Shown: positions 44,312 through 54,989, counted from the stretch's first letter. The stretch: 64,000 nt of DNA from Semisulcospira habei (GCA_036245525.1 BTPG01000006.1:71422964-71486963), one strand, 5' to 3'. The notes: a model not told the origin generated them from the letters alone. Numbers and translations: made by a program.

Positions 44312-44366
<55 letters not shown>

Positions 44367-44509
44367 TGCTGTCCCAGTAAGATGGATTTAGAGTGGTATC
44401 AACAAGAGGCATAGATCCTCATGAGCCCCCGCAAATGCGGTGGCTCATGAGAATCTATACCTTTTGCAGTTGGGTGATGTTCAAATTTCCCCGGCACTCA
44501 GCTGGTTAA
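44212..44509. repeat. Chimera: left half of PAL-A, (AC)n, right part of PAL-C
   Basis: TTAACTCATTCAGCCC and the PAL-A left arm run to ATAATTCAAGGA at 44312. About 50 bases of AC follow (44313-44362). Then GCTGTCCCAGTAAGATGG enters PAL-C at an internal point, with the core at about 44404-44468 and the end TTAA at 44506-44509. Confidence 0.85.
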
Positions 44510-44724
44510 AAGAGCGAAATCTTCATTTCGCTTCTGATTACTTACCACTTATGTCTTAATTAACATGTCCTATCATATGACGTAAGATGATATTTATGAC
44601 GTAACATGGCATAACAGATCCTGCTCCTCTCGAAAAGAAATCTAGTTCAAACCAGATCGACTGCCAAAAAAACCCACGATAACCCACGTACTGTTGTTGT
44701 CCCCCACTTCACAAAACTCCTCAA

Positions 44725-44800
44725 CTTCCAAGAGACATAGATTCTCACGAGCCCATGCGATGCAAAGGACTCATGAGAATCTATCCCTCTTGCTTGACAA
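44725..44800. repeat. PAL-C core, diverged
   Basis: CCAAGAGACATAGATTCTCA and TGAGAATCTATCCCTCTTG. The TTCTCA/TGAGAA change is in both arms; the tip is eroded. Confidence 0.7.
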
Positions 44801-44975
44801 CATAGGCATCGTTTTCCCTCGCATTAAGTGGGCCACTCGAGTTACTGCGTACGAATCGCAACAACGCAAGAAACAGGATCCTGTAGTTTGCCTTACGGCC
44901 GATGACCTGTAAGCACGCTCTCTCTGTTGTGTCTCGCAAAAGTGTCTGATCCGGGTATCTTATTTACCGTCACGT

Positions 44976-45190
44976 TTAACCCATTACATCCTGAGGCTGA
45001 TTTTTCTTTTAAAATTGCTTTTTGTTCTATAAAGACTGCATTACAGATTAGGAGATAGATCAACCCTTTTAGTTCAAGGGTGGTGCCAGAATAGCTTGGC
45101 GCCTCAGGCGCCAAGCTATTCCGGCACAACCTTTGAACTATCACAGTCAAGCTAATGTCAAGCAGAAATGTATCAGGATAAAAAGGGTTG
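44976..45190 (-). mobile_element. PAL-B2 palindromic element
   Basis: TTAACCCATTACATCCTGAG opens and GTATCAGGATAAAAAGGGTT closes. The core tip is GGCGCCTCAGGCGCC (3-base loop TCA). The flanks differ from B1 and match the copies at 52623 and 58658. Confidence 0.87.
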
Positions 45191-45249
45191 ACCAAATTCT
45201 CTGCTAGTAAAGACGCTGAAGGGGCCACTTTCGCGATTTCTTAGGTTTA

Positions 45250-45495
45250 AGTCAGAATCTACCCAGCGAAACTCTACACACACAAAATTTCCACTCAGGC
45301 GAGAATCCACACAGTGTACATATTATAAAGAGTGTGTGAATTCATTCTGGGCGGATTTAGGTTGGACAGGCTTACACTTAGTAGGTTTACCGGCGATTAC
45401 GTACCGAAACTTTGCGCTGGGTATATTGACGCCGTATTAGATTCGTAATGGGTAGATTTTCGCTGGGTACATTCGCACTGGGTAGATTTATAGCA
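45250..45495. repeat. Scattered GCTGGGTAGATT-like repeats
   Basis: AATCTACCCAGCGAAA (about 45257) is followed by GCGCTGGGTATATT, AATGGGTAGATTTTCGCT, GGGTACATTCGCACTGG and GTAGATTTAT up to 45490. They are short imperfect direct and inverted copies of one motif. Confidence 0.6.
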
Positions 45496-45592
45496 AAATT
45501 GACCCCTAATGGCTTCGGCGTCAATGATACCTGTTTTGAGTTAAATGTCATGAAACCATCTTAGAATGACCGCTAGATTTATAATCTGTCCA

Positions 45593-45952
45593 TTAACCCC
45601 TTTCCTTGCCAGAGGACGCCTGTTTTCTGGCCCACTTGACAACTTGGCAACCAATTTCCGACCGTATGACGGCAACAGTAGAAGATGTCACTGCATGATT
45701 ACTTTGTACCCGGATACATCCGCAGATTTTAACCCGTTCAATGTCAATGGACGCAGACTGGGTTTCTGAAATCAGTATTATTTCTGCGCCAAAGAGCCCC
45801 AGCGTTCCAGGGACATGGATACAAAGAGGTGTCAGCAAGAGATATAGATCTTCATGAACCCCCGCAGTTGCGGGGGCTCATGAGGATCTATGTCTCTTGC
45901 AGTGGATTGTGTTCATGTCTAAAGTGGGTTATTTCGGCAGCGAACGGGTTAC
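45593..45952. mobile_element. PAL-C (truncated head) followed by full PAL-C
   Basis: A head begins TTAACCCCTTTCCTTGCCAG at 45593 and is cut off. A complete copy begins TTAACCCGTTCAATGTC at 45729 and ends AACGGGTTA at about 45951, with the core at 45835-45900. In the core, ATAGATCTTCATG and ATGAGGATCTATG differ by one pair. Confidence 0.82.
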
Positions 45953-45960
45953 AGTCTGTA

Positions 45961-46148
45961 CTGATGAAGCCAGTAAGAGATACAAACTGTATGAAGCCAG
46001 TAAGAGATACAAACTGTATGAAGCTCCGCGCAGTAAGAGATACAAACTGTATGAAGCCAGTAAGAGATACAAACTGTATGAAGCCAGTAAGAGATACAAA
46101 CTGTATGAAGCCAGTAAGAGATACAAACTGTATGAAGCCAGTAAGAGA
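45961..46148. repeat. Tandem repeat, 27-bp unit, about 7 copies
   Basis: The unit GAAGCCAGTAAGAGATACAA plus ACTGTAT is repeated almost without change. One unit carries an extra CTCCGCG segment (about 46023). It reads EASKRYKLY in frame, but no start, splice site or coding context supports translation. Confidence 0.92.
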
Positions 46149-47764
46149 GGCTGTATGGGCTCATGACTCTTGTATTTGGGTTTTGTTTGCGGCTGTTCCC
46201 TGGCCGACTGACTGAATACAGTTTAAAGTACCTTGCCATTTACTTGTGATCAGGGAGTTCGCTGCTGCTCCCTGGCAGTTAAGGAGGTTAAATATCACAT
46301 GTCGCGACTCTTCAAGGATGTAGGCTATGGCTGAGTACTACACTAATTACACGTAATATGAGTGATTTTTTTTTTAACGGCCACTTGGTTGGTGTTGTTG
46401 TTTTTGTTTGTTTGGTTGTTTGTTTGTTCTTTGGTTATTGCTTTTTGTTGTTGTTGGGTTGTTGTTGTTGTTGTTGTTGTTTTTTTGCTGTCGTGGTTGT
46501 TGTTGTAGTATGTGGTGGTGGTCTTTGTGCGATTCATACTTATACAAATAAACTGCCACAAACAATCAAAGAAGACCAACATAATAAAAAGAAATACGAT
46601 AAGAAAGGACAAGTACATCACAAGTAATACAATTTTCGGATTAAATAGACATACACACAAGTTACGTCTTGCATCGCTGAAAAAGATCGTATGTCTACAG
46701 GCAATTAATTTCGGTCTATACCATTTGTCCTTTTTGTTTAATAATAAAATGTGTTGTACTTCTCCTTTGAAAGCGTGTTTATTTCTCTGTTGGGAATTTC
46801 TTTAAACATAATAATAATAATAATACCGGTTATTATATAGGCGCATTACCCAATTCTGCGAATCGGCTCAAAACGCCGCGAACTGAACCCAACACGCACG
46901 CTCACGTGACACGCACGCTTTCACTCTTAAGGCAAACACAGTACAAGACAAACACGGGACATTCACGTGGTGCGAAGGGTCAGCTCAGCTACTGAGGTTT
47001 CGGAAATCTTGATCGCTTCTATTTGAAATTTATGAAGTGGCCTGAACCCGATACCAAAGTGGAGGGGGGGGGGGGGCGGGGAAAGAGCCGGAGTACCCGG
47101 AGAAAGAACCCCCGACTGTCCGCCCGAATTAACGGTGACACTTACTAAATACACGAAAAACAAATTCGTCGGGAAAATCCGTCTCTCTTCCGCCTGATAG
47201 GCCCTGGAAAAAACTGAATAACTTTGCTCAAGAAAAAAATGATAAATTTAGCGCCTGAAGAACTTTTCAGGCACTACTCTTGAACTTTCATGGCATATCT
47301 GTCTTTGATTAAACCTGAAAATCGCGTTTGGTAAGCTTGTCGTCTGAACAGCCACAAAATCAATAATCAGGCACTATTACCCTGTGAAGGCAAATCGATA
47401 GCAAATACAGCTTATCTTGTTAAAGCAAAAGTTTTATTGTAATACAATAAAAATCTCGCTTTTCACAAACACGAATTTACTGTTTTTAACCTTCTTAGAG
47501 CAGACTACCATATGCCGCTTTTAAATATTATGGCTCATCTTTCTCCTTCATGGTAGATCGTCCCCTTTCTAAATAAGCTAAAGACCAATGGGCCGACGTC
47601 CGTAGAAACTTGCCCGCGCATAGCTGTGTGCTGGCCAACTGCTGCTGCGGTCGGGCAGATTACCTGATGCAATACTGAGTTATTCGTGAGGTTTCGTTTG
47701 TAACGAACGACAACCAAAAACGAACGAGAGAGAAGTCACGTCGGATAACCCAGCTTGTTCCAAG
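46149..47764. other. Noncoding stretch with minor repeat pieces
   Basis: GTTGTTG-rich low complexity at 46390-46520. A PAL-R half (CTCCTTTGAAAGCGTG) lies at about 46762, an (ATA)n run at about 46808, a G-run at about 47065, and a PAL-B remnant (TTCAGGCACTACTCTTGAAC) at about 47267. No gene. Confidence 0.45.
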
Positions 47765-47870
47765 AGCATAGACAACACTCCAAACATCTCCAAGAGGCAT
47801 AGATCCTCATGAGCCCTCGGGCTCATGAGGATCTATGCCTCTTGGAGATGTTTGGAGTGTTGTCTATGCT
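47765..47870. repeat. Perfect 52-bp inverted repeat with 2-base loop, PAL-C-related tip
   Basis: The arms 47765-47816 and 47819-47870 are identical reverse complements. The inner 30 bases are the PAL-C arm (AAGAGGCATAGATCCTCATG). The outer part (AGCATAGACAACACTCC and AAACATCTCC) is not in other PAL-C copies. The loop is TC. Confidence 0.95.
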
Positions 47871-48399
47871 TCTGGTACGCAATGTTAACTTTGTCCGCTC
47901 TGGATTCGCTCTCGTTCGATGTTGATAGTCGTTCGTTGCAAACCAAACCTCACTATTCATACAAAACGATCCAAAAAAGTTACTCCATTTGGTCCAGTAT
48001 AGTTATGTAACAGTTCAACCGTCAGGTGGTTTCGTCCTTCACCTTGGCCAAGTGCTTGAAGGGAAGCTCGACTTCTGATTATTAATTACAAGTTCGCGAG
48101 CTGTAAGAATAGCTGGCTCGGATAAGCCGTCGGTGTTCTCACAGGTGAAATATGTGACAGTACGGAAAATTGATAGAAGAAATGTACTTTTGCTTGTACC
48201 AGTCTTTGTGGCGTAGGAAGATTTCTTTGTGCCCACTTTTGGTCCCAATTCTTATGTGTTCTTCGCGCGAATATCGGTCAACGTGCTGTTGTTTTAGACG
48301 CGAAATGCGCGTCCACTGACAGTCATGGGGTTACTGCTCATGTGGTAATAATCGTGCTTGACTTCATCACACCACCCCACCTCAACATCCTTTCATCCT
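47871..48399. other. Noncoding stretch
   Basis: No exon or shared repeat was recognised. Confidence 0.35.
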
Positions 48400-48414
48400 T
48401 TGACTTTCTAAGAG

Positions 48415-48742
48415 GTTGGTTGGTTGGTTGGTTGGTTGGTTCGGGTTTAACGTCCACAGCACCGAGGTGATCATGGACGGCCCTGACAGGCGGGTTATGG
48501 GGGACAGGGAAATCTATTGCCTATGGAGTACGACCTGAACACTGATCAACTCAGGCGCACTCCAACTGTGCCACTTTGATTTACCAGGACCTTTCAACGG
48601 ACATGCTATTGAACAAATCCGTTTTTTTCCCCTAGATTGTGAGTCCAACTACCGGGGCCGGGATGGGGTTTCGAACCCACGACCCGGCGATTCCCTTCGC
48701 TCTCCTGCTCCGACGTTTAACCACCTGAGCTATTTCGGACTC
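48415..48742 (-). mobile_element. tRNA-derived SINE, antisense, full length, with 15-bp target duplication
   Basis: 328 bases: (GGTT)n at the 3' tail (left), the body, GGGTTTCGAACCCACGACCC B-box region, and GAGCTATTTCGGACTC at the head (right). TTG(A/T)CTTTCTAAGAG lies on both sides (48400-48414 and 48743-48757), one mismatch. This fixes both ends of the family exactly. Confidence 0.94.
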
Positions 48743-49010
48743 TTGTCTTTCTAAGAGCTGGGCGATGCCTCTTTTGAAAACTTTCCTACGCCACTGGCGA
48801 GTTTTCACGTGGCACTGACCTCACCCGTGAAGCTGACAGACCTGTTTGGATGCTTATCGCCTGACGTGTGTTTTAATTTGGTGGCGAAGGAAAGCAGGCA
48901 TATGACATACTTTGATCCAGTGAACTATTTATCTGTATACCTGTGAGATAGTTTGACATACCAAATTAAATCAGCCAAAGGGTCAAATTTTACAATTTTG
49001 AATTCTTGCC

Positions 49011-49227
49011 TTCCTTTAGCCCGTTCCGTGTCCGTTGACGGAAACTGTTTCTGCGATCTTCGTCAATTTAACATCAACAACCCCTAGCTGTACTAGGAAC
49101 ATGGATTCAAAAAGGCGTCAGCAAGAGGCATAGATTCTCATGAGCCCCCGCAATTGCGGGGGCTCATGAGGATCTATACCTCTTGCAGTTGGGCGTGTTC
49201 AAATTTTCTCGGCACTGAACGGGTTAA
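49011..49227. mobile_element. PAL-C palindromic element
   Basis: TTTAGCCCGTTCCGTGTCCG start, CACTGAACGGGTTAA end. Core 49121-49186 with tip CCCCCGCAATTGCGGGGG. Confidence 0.88.
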
Positions 49228-49419
49228 TGTCGATAGCTCCGTGATAGAGGAAATCCTCACCAGAAATGGCCATATGTGCAAATCGTTAATTGCCCAGGGC
49301 GAACTATGTCACACGTGCTATAATAAACATAATTAATGAAAATAGCTGAGTGTCATTCTGAATATGCAAATGTTGACTGTTTTAGAAGTTTACATGAACC
49401 AATGAACCATTTCACCTTA

Positions 49420-49552
49420 AAAAATAAATAAATGCATAAATAAATGCATAAGTAAATGCATACATAAACGCATAATTAATTAATTAATTAATTAACCACT
49501 TAATTAATTATTAATTAATTAATTAATTAGTTAATTAATTAATTAATTAATA
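49420..49552. repeat. (AAATGCAT)n / (AATT)n low-complexity tract
   Basis: ATAAATGCATAAATAAATGC units change into TTAATTAATTAA. Despite its many TTAA sites, no palindrome is inserted here. Confidence 0.88.
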
Positions 49553-49811
49553 CATAAATGTGAGTCATTGCAAATGTCAACAACAAAAAAAGTCAAACTA
49601 AATTATGCATCTGCATGCATTTGCAATAAAAACACAATGCAACAATCACTTATTGAATAAGAAGAAGGCAAATTATGTCCGTCTTTTCTCAAAGGCCGCT
49701 AGGACAGTCTGCTACTGGAGAGAAAGGTACCTTGTAAGGAATCAATGTTTCTTTTTTGACTGAACAGACAGTTTCAGTGGTACTAAAAGCACCAGATCAA
49801 TAGCAGCTCTA
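49553..49811. other. Noncoding stretch
   Basis: AT-rich, nothing recognised. Confidence 0.35.
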
Positions 49812-50106
49812 TTAACCCCTCGACTGCCGAGAAGAGGTGAGCATGATCCAACAGCAAGAGACATAGATAGTCATGAGCCCATGCAGTTGCGGGGGCTCGT
49901 GAGGATCTATGCCTTTTGCTGACACTACTTTGAATTCATGTTCATGGGACGGCTAGGACTCTTTGGCGTTAAATTAACTCTTAAACTCCCATCACTAAAT
50001 GACTTCCTTTCTGTACAATGGAAGTCATTTAGTTCAGTCTGGGATTTAAAGAGTTAACGAAGATTGCAGAAGCGCAAGCTGAGTCACCTGGCAGTGATGG
50101 AGTTAA
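49812..50106. mobile_element. PAL-C carrying a nested PAL-L
   Basis: TTAACCCCTCGACTGCCGAG start; core at 49855-49920 with mismatches; PAL-L at 49978-50053; then the PAL-C tail CGAAGATTGCAGAAGCG and GCAGTGATGGAGTTAA. TTAA ends at 49812 and 50103. Confidence 0.85.
49978..50053. mobile_element. PAL-L inserted in PAL-C at TTAA
   Basis: CTCTTAAACTCCCATCACTA and the partner AGTTCAGTCTGGGATTTAAA with tip ATGACTTCCTTTCTGTAC...GGAAGTCAT. It is flanked by TTAA (49974-49977 and 50054-50057). Other PAL-C copies read AATAAACGAAGATTG across this point, so the empty site is known. Confidence 0.88.
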
Positions 50107-50124
50107 TTTTGTTTGAACTGTGAC

Positions 50125-50275
50125 TGTTCAGCCCTGACACAAGCAAAGGTCCCCAATCGGGCCGACGTCGACAGTAGTGTGCGTCTGTGCGCGGGCCCAC
50201 TGCGACCGACCGTGTCGGCCCATAGTACTTCCAGGCACCGCCCTTAAACAATCACTGTCGATCTCTGCTCAGTAG
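50125..50275. repeat. PAL-B remnant interrupted by a PAL-F piece
   Basis: GTTCAGCCCTGACACAAGC, then PAL-F-like CGGGCCGACGTCG, GCGGGCCCACTGCGACCG and GTGTCGGCCC, then AGGCACCGCCCTTAAACAAT and CACTGTCGATCTCTGC of PAL-B. Confidence 0.6.
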
Positions 50276-50280
50276 GGGTT

Positions 50281-50912
50281 GTGAAAAAGTGCCAACAGCG
50301 TCTCCACTTTATGAAACAGCTGCGGAAACTCGGTATGTCAAGAGAAATCATGGCACAGTTCTACCGCGCGGTGATAGAGAGCACCTTGTGCTTCTCTATC
50401 ACTCTCTGGTACGGTAGCACAACCGCGACAGAAAAGGACCAGCTCAAGCATATAGTTAAGACTGCCTCCCAAATAGCTGGTTGCGACTTTCCATCTGTGG
50501 CCTCCATTTTCAAAACGCGTATGGAACGGAAGGCAGGAAAGATCGTTCGCGATCTGTCACACCCAGCCATTTATCTCTTCGAGCTTCTGCCCTCTGGCCG
50601 GCGGTTTCGTGCTTTGAAAGCCAGAACCTCTCGATTCAGATGCAGTTTCTTTCCAGAAGCTGTCCTCAGTTCATCACCATCCGGATGGAACAACGGGATT
50701 CCATGATTGTGACATAAGACTGATATGTGTGAAATATTGTGTTTATCTATCTTAGTGCTGTATACAGGACGATCGCCAACTGAGTGTATGTCATAATGGA
50801 TGCATGTGCAGCCGGTGAAGTGAGGATGTATTTTACTGTCGCCATGTCACACAAAAATCCGTGTAACGTTTTGCTTGGTGAATAAATGTCTTATGTCTTA
50901 TGTCTTATGTTC
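50281..50912 (+). mobile_element. LINE 3' end (Rex/CR1-type RT C-terminus) with CTTATGT tail
   Basis: The frame 50281-50706 reads KKCQQRLHFMKQLRKLGMSR, later FYRAVIESTLCFSITLWYGS, AIYLFELLPSGRRFRALKA and SRFRCSFFPEAV. This is the typical C-terminal end of a Rex/CR1-like reverse transcriptase. The 3' UTR of about 180 bases ends with GTCTTAT repeats (50889-50910). It is 5'-truncated; this part of the frame is open. Confidence 0.8.
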
Positions 50913-50987
50913 TTCAAAATCTTTCAGTTTTGGGACTGTGTCGGTGTGACCAGGTGTCTGCATACAAATATCTTAGATGTCGCAAGT

Positions 50988-51095
50988 ATCTGAGAGTGCA
51001 ATAGGTACAGATGTTTATGAGGTGCAGGGGATCTTTTGCAGGGATAAAAATAGGGCAAGAGGCATAGAACCTCATGAGCCCCCGCATTTGCTTAG
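50988..51095. repeat. Direct repeat copy 1 with half PAL-C
   Basis: CTGAGAGTGCAATAGGTAC through TAGGGCAAGAGGCATAGAAC and CTCATGAGCCCCCGCATTTG. It matches 51813-51925; the right arm of PAL-C is missing. Confidence 0.75.
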
Positions 51096-51812
51096 TGCTT
51101 ATTTTTGGGATCGAAAAGAAACTGAGAATAAAATCGAGAAAAATTCATTGTTTAAATCTTCCACAATTGTTTGCTTGTTTGTTTGTTTGTTTGTTTGATT
51201 GATTGTTGGTCGGTCGTTTATTTGTTTGGGTCTTTGTTTCCTTTGTTTTTTTGTTGCTTTGTCCTTTTGTTTCCTTCTTGTTTCATCTTTTAGTTTCTTT
51301 GTTCACTCGTTTGTATCTTTCTTTCTTACTTTATTTCTTTGTTGTTGTTGTTGTTGTTGCTGTGTTTTTGTAGTTTTTGTTGTTGATCTTGCTGTCATTA
51401 TCGTCATCGTCGTTGTTGTTATTGTTTTGTTTTGTTGTTTTTGTTCGATTTTCTTTTAGGTGGTTACATCTGAACTATCGCCTGAATACACTTTAGGCTA
51501 CACCTTAAACTTGTTCTGTATGACAGTCACGATGTGACCAAACCTATTACTTTGCCGCTGACTCAGTCGAGCAACTATTTGAGCAACACGCACGTGAGCG
51601 GTGCTTTTGAAAAAAAACAACCCGAAAGGTAAGAATTGTTTTTCAGGTAATTAAGAGTACAAGAGCGTAAATCGAGGCGGTTACATCAGTGATGTAACAC
51701 GATCGTTTTCTGCACTGACATAAATAATGACCTCGCAGAATCTGATACTTTCCAGGCGTAGCTTAGAAGTTGAATACAGATGACTCGGCCCTTAAAGTAT
51801 CATGAATACAAA
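51096..51812. other. Noncoding stretch with GTTT/GTT low complexity
   Basis: GTTT repeats at 51170-51198 and T/G-rich sequence to about 51455. No gene. Confidence 0.5.
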
Positions 51813-51942
51813 TCTGAGAGTGCAATAGGTACAGATGTTCATGAGGTGCAGAGGATCTCAGTTTTGCGGGGATGAAAATAGGGCAAGAGGCATAGATCCT
51901 CATGAGCCACCTCATTTGCGGGGGCCCGATGCCTCTTGCAGT
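51813..51942. repeat. Direct repeat copy 2 with PAL-C remnant
   Basis: The same leader as copy 1 (CTGAGAGTGCAATAGGTAC, AAAATAGGGCAAGAGGC). It keeps a little of the right arm (GATGCCTCTTGCAGTTG). Confidence 0.75.
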
Positions 51943-52536
<594 letters not shown>

Positions 52537-52622
52537 AAACTGCACACATTGCTAGATCCTATTAAACATATCCTGCTAAACATACTGTTACAAATACACA
52601 GAGTAATTGAGTGGCAGATAAT

Positions 52623-52828
52623 TTAACCCAGTACATCCTTTTAAATAAAATTTGCTTGTTGTCCTATGAAGGCTACATTACATATTTGGAGAGAGATCAA
52701 CCGTTTTAGTTCAAGGGTCGTGCCAGAATAACTTAGCGCGTCAGGCGTCAAGCTATTCTGGCACCACCTTTGAACTAGCATAGTCAAATTAATGTCAAGC
52801 AGTAGTGTATCAGGATGAAAAGGGTTTA
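52623..52828 (-). mobile_element. PAL-B2 palindromic element
   Basis: TTAACCCAGTACATCC opens and GTATCAGGATGAAAAGGGTT closes. The tip is degraded (TAGCGCGTCAGGCGTC). Confidence 0.83.
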
Positions 52829-53135
52829 GTACCATCCACTCACCCATCCATAGCCCCCCCCCCCTCCTGCCCCTTCTTCCTCCCTCCCTCCCTCTCCCCC
52901 CCCCCCCTATCATCCCCCATCCCCACCCCGCTCACCTCCCCGCCACGCCCCCCCCCCACCCCCGCCCGCCCGCCCGCCCCCCCCCCCCCACCACACACAC
53001 ACACACACACACGCAAACTAACATACCATTGTTTTGACAATCCATGAAAGTAGGCATGCACAACAGATGTGTGCTACCCAACAGCGGCCGACGTCGTTCC
53101 GATGACCTTGTGCGCACTGGGACTGCTCTATGTAC
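52829..53135. other. C-rich low complexity and a PAL-F-like piece
   Basis: C-runs and short AC repeat at 52850-53015. Then AACAGCGGCCGACGTCGTTC and TTGTGCGCACTGGG (53080-53120), similar to 41055. Confidence 0.55.
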
Positions 53136-53214
53136 GGAACGGGGAAACTCTGCTACGTACAACGGAGAAGAAGAGCAAAACGTCTGTCAGTTTTACCGCA
53201 TGCAAGTTTCAGAA

Positions 53215-53425
53215 TGGAACATAAGTGCGGGGGCTCATGAGGATCTACGCCTCTTGCTGACATCTCTTTGTACCAATGTTCCTTTGACGGCTGTGTATCT
53301 TTGACGTCGACTTAACTCTTTCGAGACGTGCATGAAGCCGCGAATCCGGTTGCGGCACGTCTCGAAAGAGTTAAAGATATATTTGAAACAAAATCTGCGC
53401 GGACCACTGACATTGAATGGGTTAA
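53215..53425. repeat. PAL-C right half carrying a nested PAL-H
   Basis: AAGTGCGGGGGCTCATGAGG and CTACGCCTCTTGCTGACA are the PAL-C right arm. PAL-H (53312-53374) interrupts its tail, which resumes AGATATATTTGAAACAAA and ends GACATTGAATGGGTTAA. Confidence 0.8.
53312..53374. mobile_element. PAL-H palindromic element, short
   Basis: TTAACTCTTTCGAGACGTGC and GCACGTCTCGAAAGAGTTAA with TTAA at both ends. It has its own CTCTTTC/GAAAGAG in both ends where the next copy has CTCATTC/GAATGAG. Confidence 0.9.
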
Positions 53426-53505
53426 CTCATTCGAGGCGTGCCGCCTCCGGATAGAGATGCGGCTTAAGCCGCGTATCCGGAGGCGGCACGTCTCGAATGA
53501 GTTAA
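53422..53505. mobile_element. PAL-H palindromic element, full
   Basis: TTAACTCATTCGAGGCGTGC and GCACGTCTCGAATGAGTTAA; the tip GCGGCTTAAGCCGC is a perfect palindrome with TTAA at its centre. It shares its left TTAA with the end of the preceding PAL-C. Confidence 0.92.
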
Positions 53506-54068
53506 CTAATATGTTTTAAAGACACCATTTTTTTCGGCTGCCCGCCGAAGGGGTTTACACAACTTCCTGCAAAAAACTATTAAAACAAAACATCAGCTGG
53601 AATGAACTAGTTTACGTTGTCAGTATGTAATTACTGTCTTAGCTATAAACCACTGTGGGGAGGGGTGGGGGGGGGGGGCTATGGGGTGGAATGAGGTCAA
53701 AATAATTATTACGTCTAGTATCGCGTTTCTATGGGTTTTTAATTGTTTTATAAAGTAAATCCTGACAAAGACAGAGAAGCGCTTAAAAAGTTAAACTGCA
53801 ACGCAGTTTATTAAAATTTCATAATTTTACCCAAAATCGAATTAACTGTTATGTAATTTATCTTTTTAATTTGTATCTTTCTTTGTTAGGAATTCCTGCG
53901 CAGTTTACACGCTCGGCAGTCAACTGTGACTGGTCTTTGGAGTTTTCAATTGTTTTATACTCTTGTGTCCAATGCGTAGCGCAGTGTGTAAGGGCTCTTC
54001 ATTCGGATTCGCCAGAAAACAAAGACGATAAATTCACCCCTACACTGCGGGTAGACGCTGATTTTACT
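53506..54068. other. Noncoding stretch with a PAL-R-like pair
   Basis: TGACAAAGACAGAGAAGCGC (about 53763) and TATCTTTCTTTGTTAGGAA (about 53875) are outer ends of a decayed PAL-R. Also a G-run near 53660. No gene. Confidence 0.5.
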
Positions 54069-54282
54069 TTAACTCATTCTACCCCGATACACCACAGCAA
54101 GACATGGATTGAGCATGATAGTTCAAGGGTGGTACCAGAATAGCTTGGTGCCCATAGGCGCCAAGCTATTCTGGCACCACCCTTGAACTATCATGCTCGA
54201 TCTGTCTCCAGAATTGTAATGCAGTCCTTCAGAGAGCAACTTCAAAATGAGGGGATTTGGGTCCTGGGGTAGAATGAGTTAA
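54069..54282 (+). mobile_element. PAL-B1 palindromic element
   Basis: TTAACTCATTCTACCCC and GGGGTAGAATGAGTTAA, TTAA at both ends. Arms nearly perfect with tip GGTGCCCATAGGCGCC (one change in the left arm only). Confidence 0.9.
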
Positions 54283-54452
54283 GAACCACTGTCAGTTCGG
54301 CACCATTGCCCGTCCAAGAAACACGGCTACAAAGTAGTGAAAGCAAGAGGCATAGATCCTCATGAGCCCTCGCAAATACGGGGCCTCATGAGGATCTATA
54401 CCTCTTGCAGTTGGATCGTCTTCATTTCAGTCTTCTCGGCATTGAAGCTGTT
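54283..54452. mobile_element. PAL-C palindromic element
   Basis: It starts just after the TTAA of PAL-B1 (GAACCACTGTCAGTTCGG). Core 54343-54408 with a damaged tip CGCAAATACGGGG. Ends GGCATTGAAGCTGTTC. Confidence 0.78.
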
Positions 54453-54523
54453 CAAACTTCAGAATGACGGTGAGGTCAGCGTTGACAGTATGTCGGAAGG
54501 GACACTGTTGTATTTTGGTCTGT

Positions 54524-54580
54524 GATGTTGGACCTTACGGCTACGAGTTACTAGGTCCGAAATCGCAGACCAGCACACTG
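54524..54580. repeat. Family Y block
   Basis: GGACCTTACGGCTACGAG and TCCGAAATCGCAGACCAGCA, compare 10080-10160. Weak hairpin. Confidence 0.45.
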
Positions 54581-54674
54581 TGACATTTCGTATCCACCGT
54601 CCATTGCCTCTGGCGGCGTTATCTGGCAAAAACCATTGTGTTCATATTTTTAAGAAAAGCGACATTTTCATTGT

Positions 54675-54838
<164 letters not shown>

Positions 54839-54989
54839 GTCATATTAGCATTTACCAGATAACGGTTATATATATAGTCGGAAATAAGGCCTAGCGCTTA
54901 TGTCTAGTACGACGCTGTGTACCCATATGTATTTAATACTCTACATTATTTTCATTTTGAAACTTTATATTTGTTTACAACGTTATTGT

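Noticed and set aside
50988..51942. LTR pair of an LTR retrotransposon
   Set aside because: The direct repeats are only about 110 bp, lack TG...CA ends, and enclose no gag or pol sequence.
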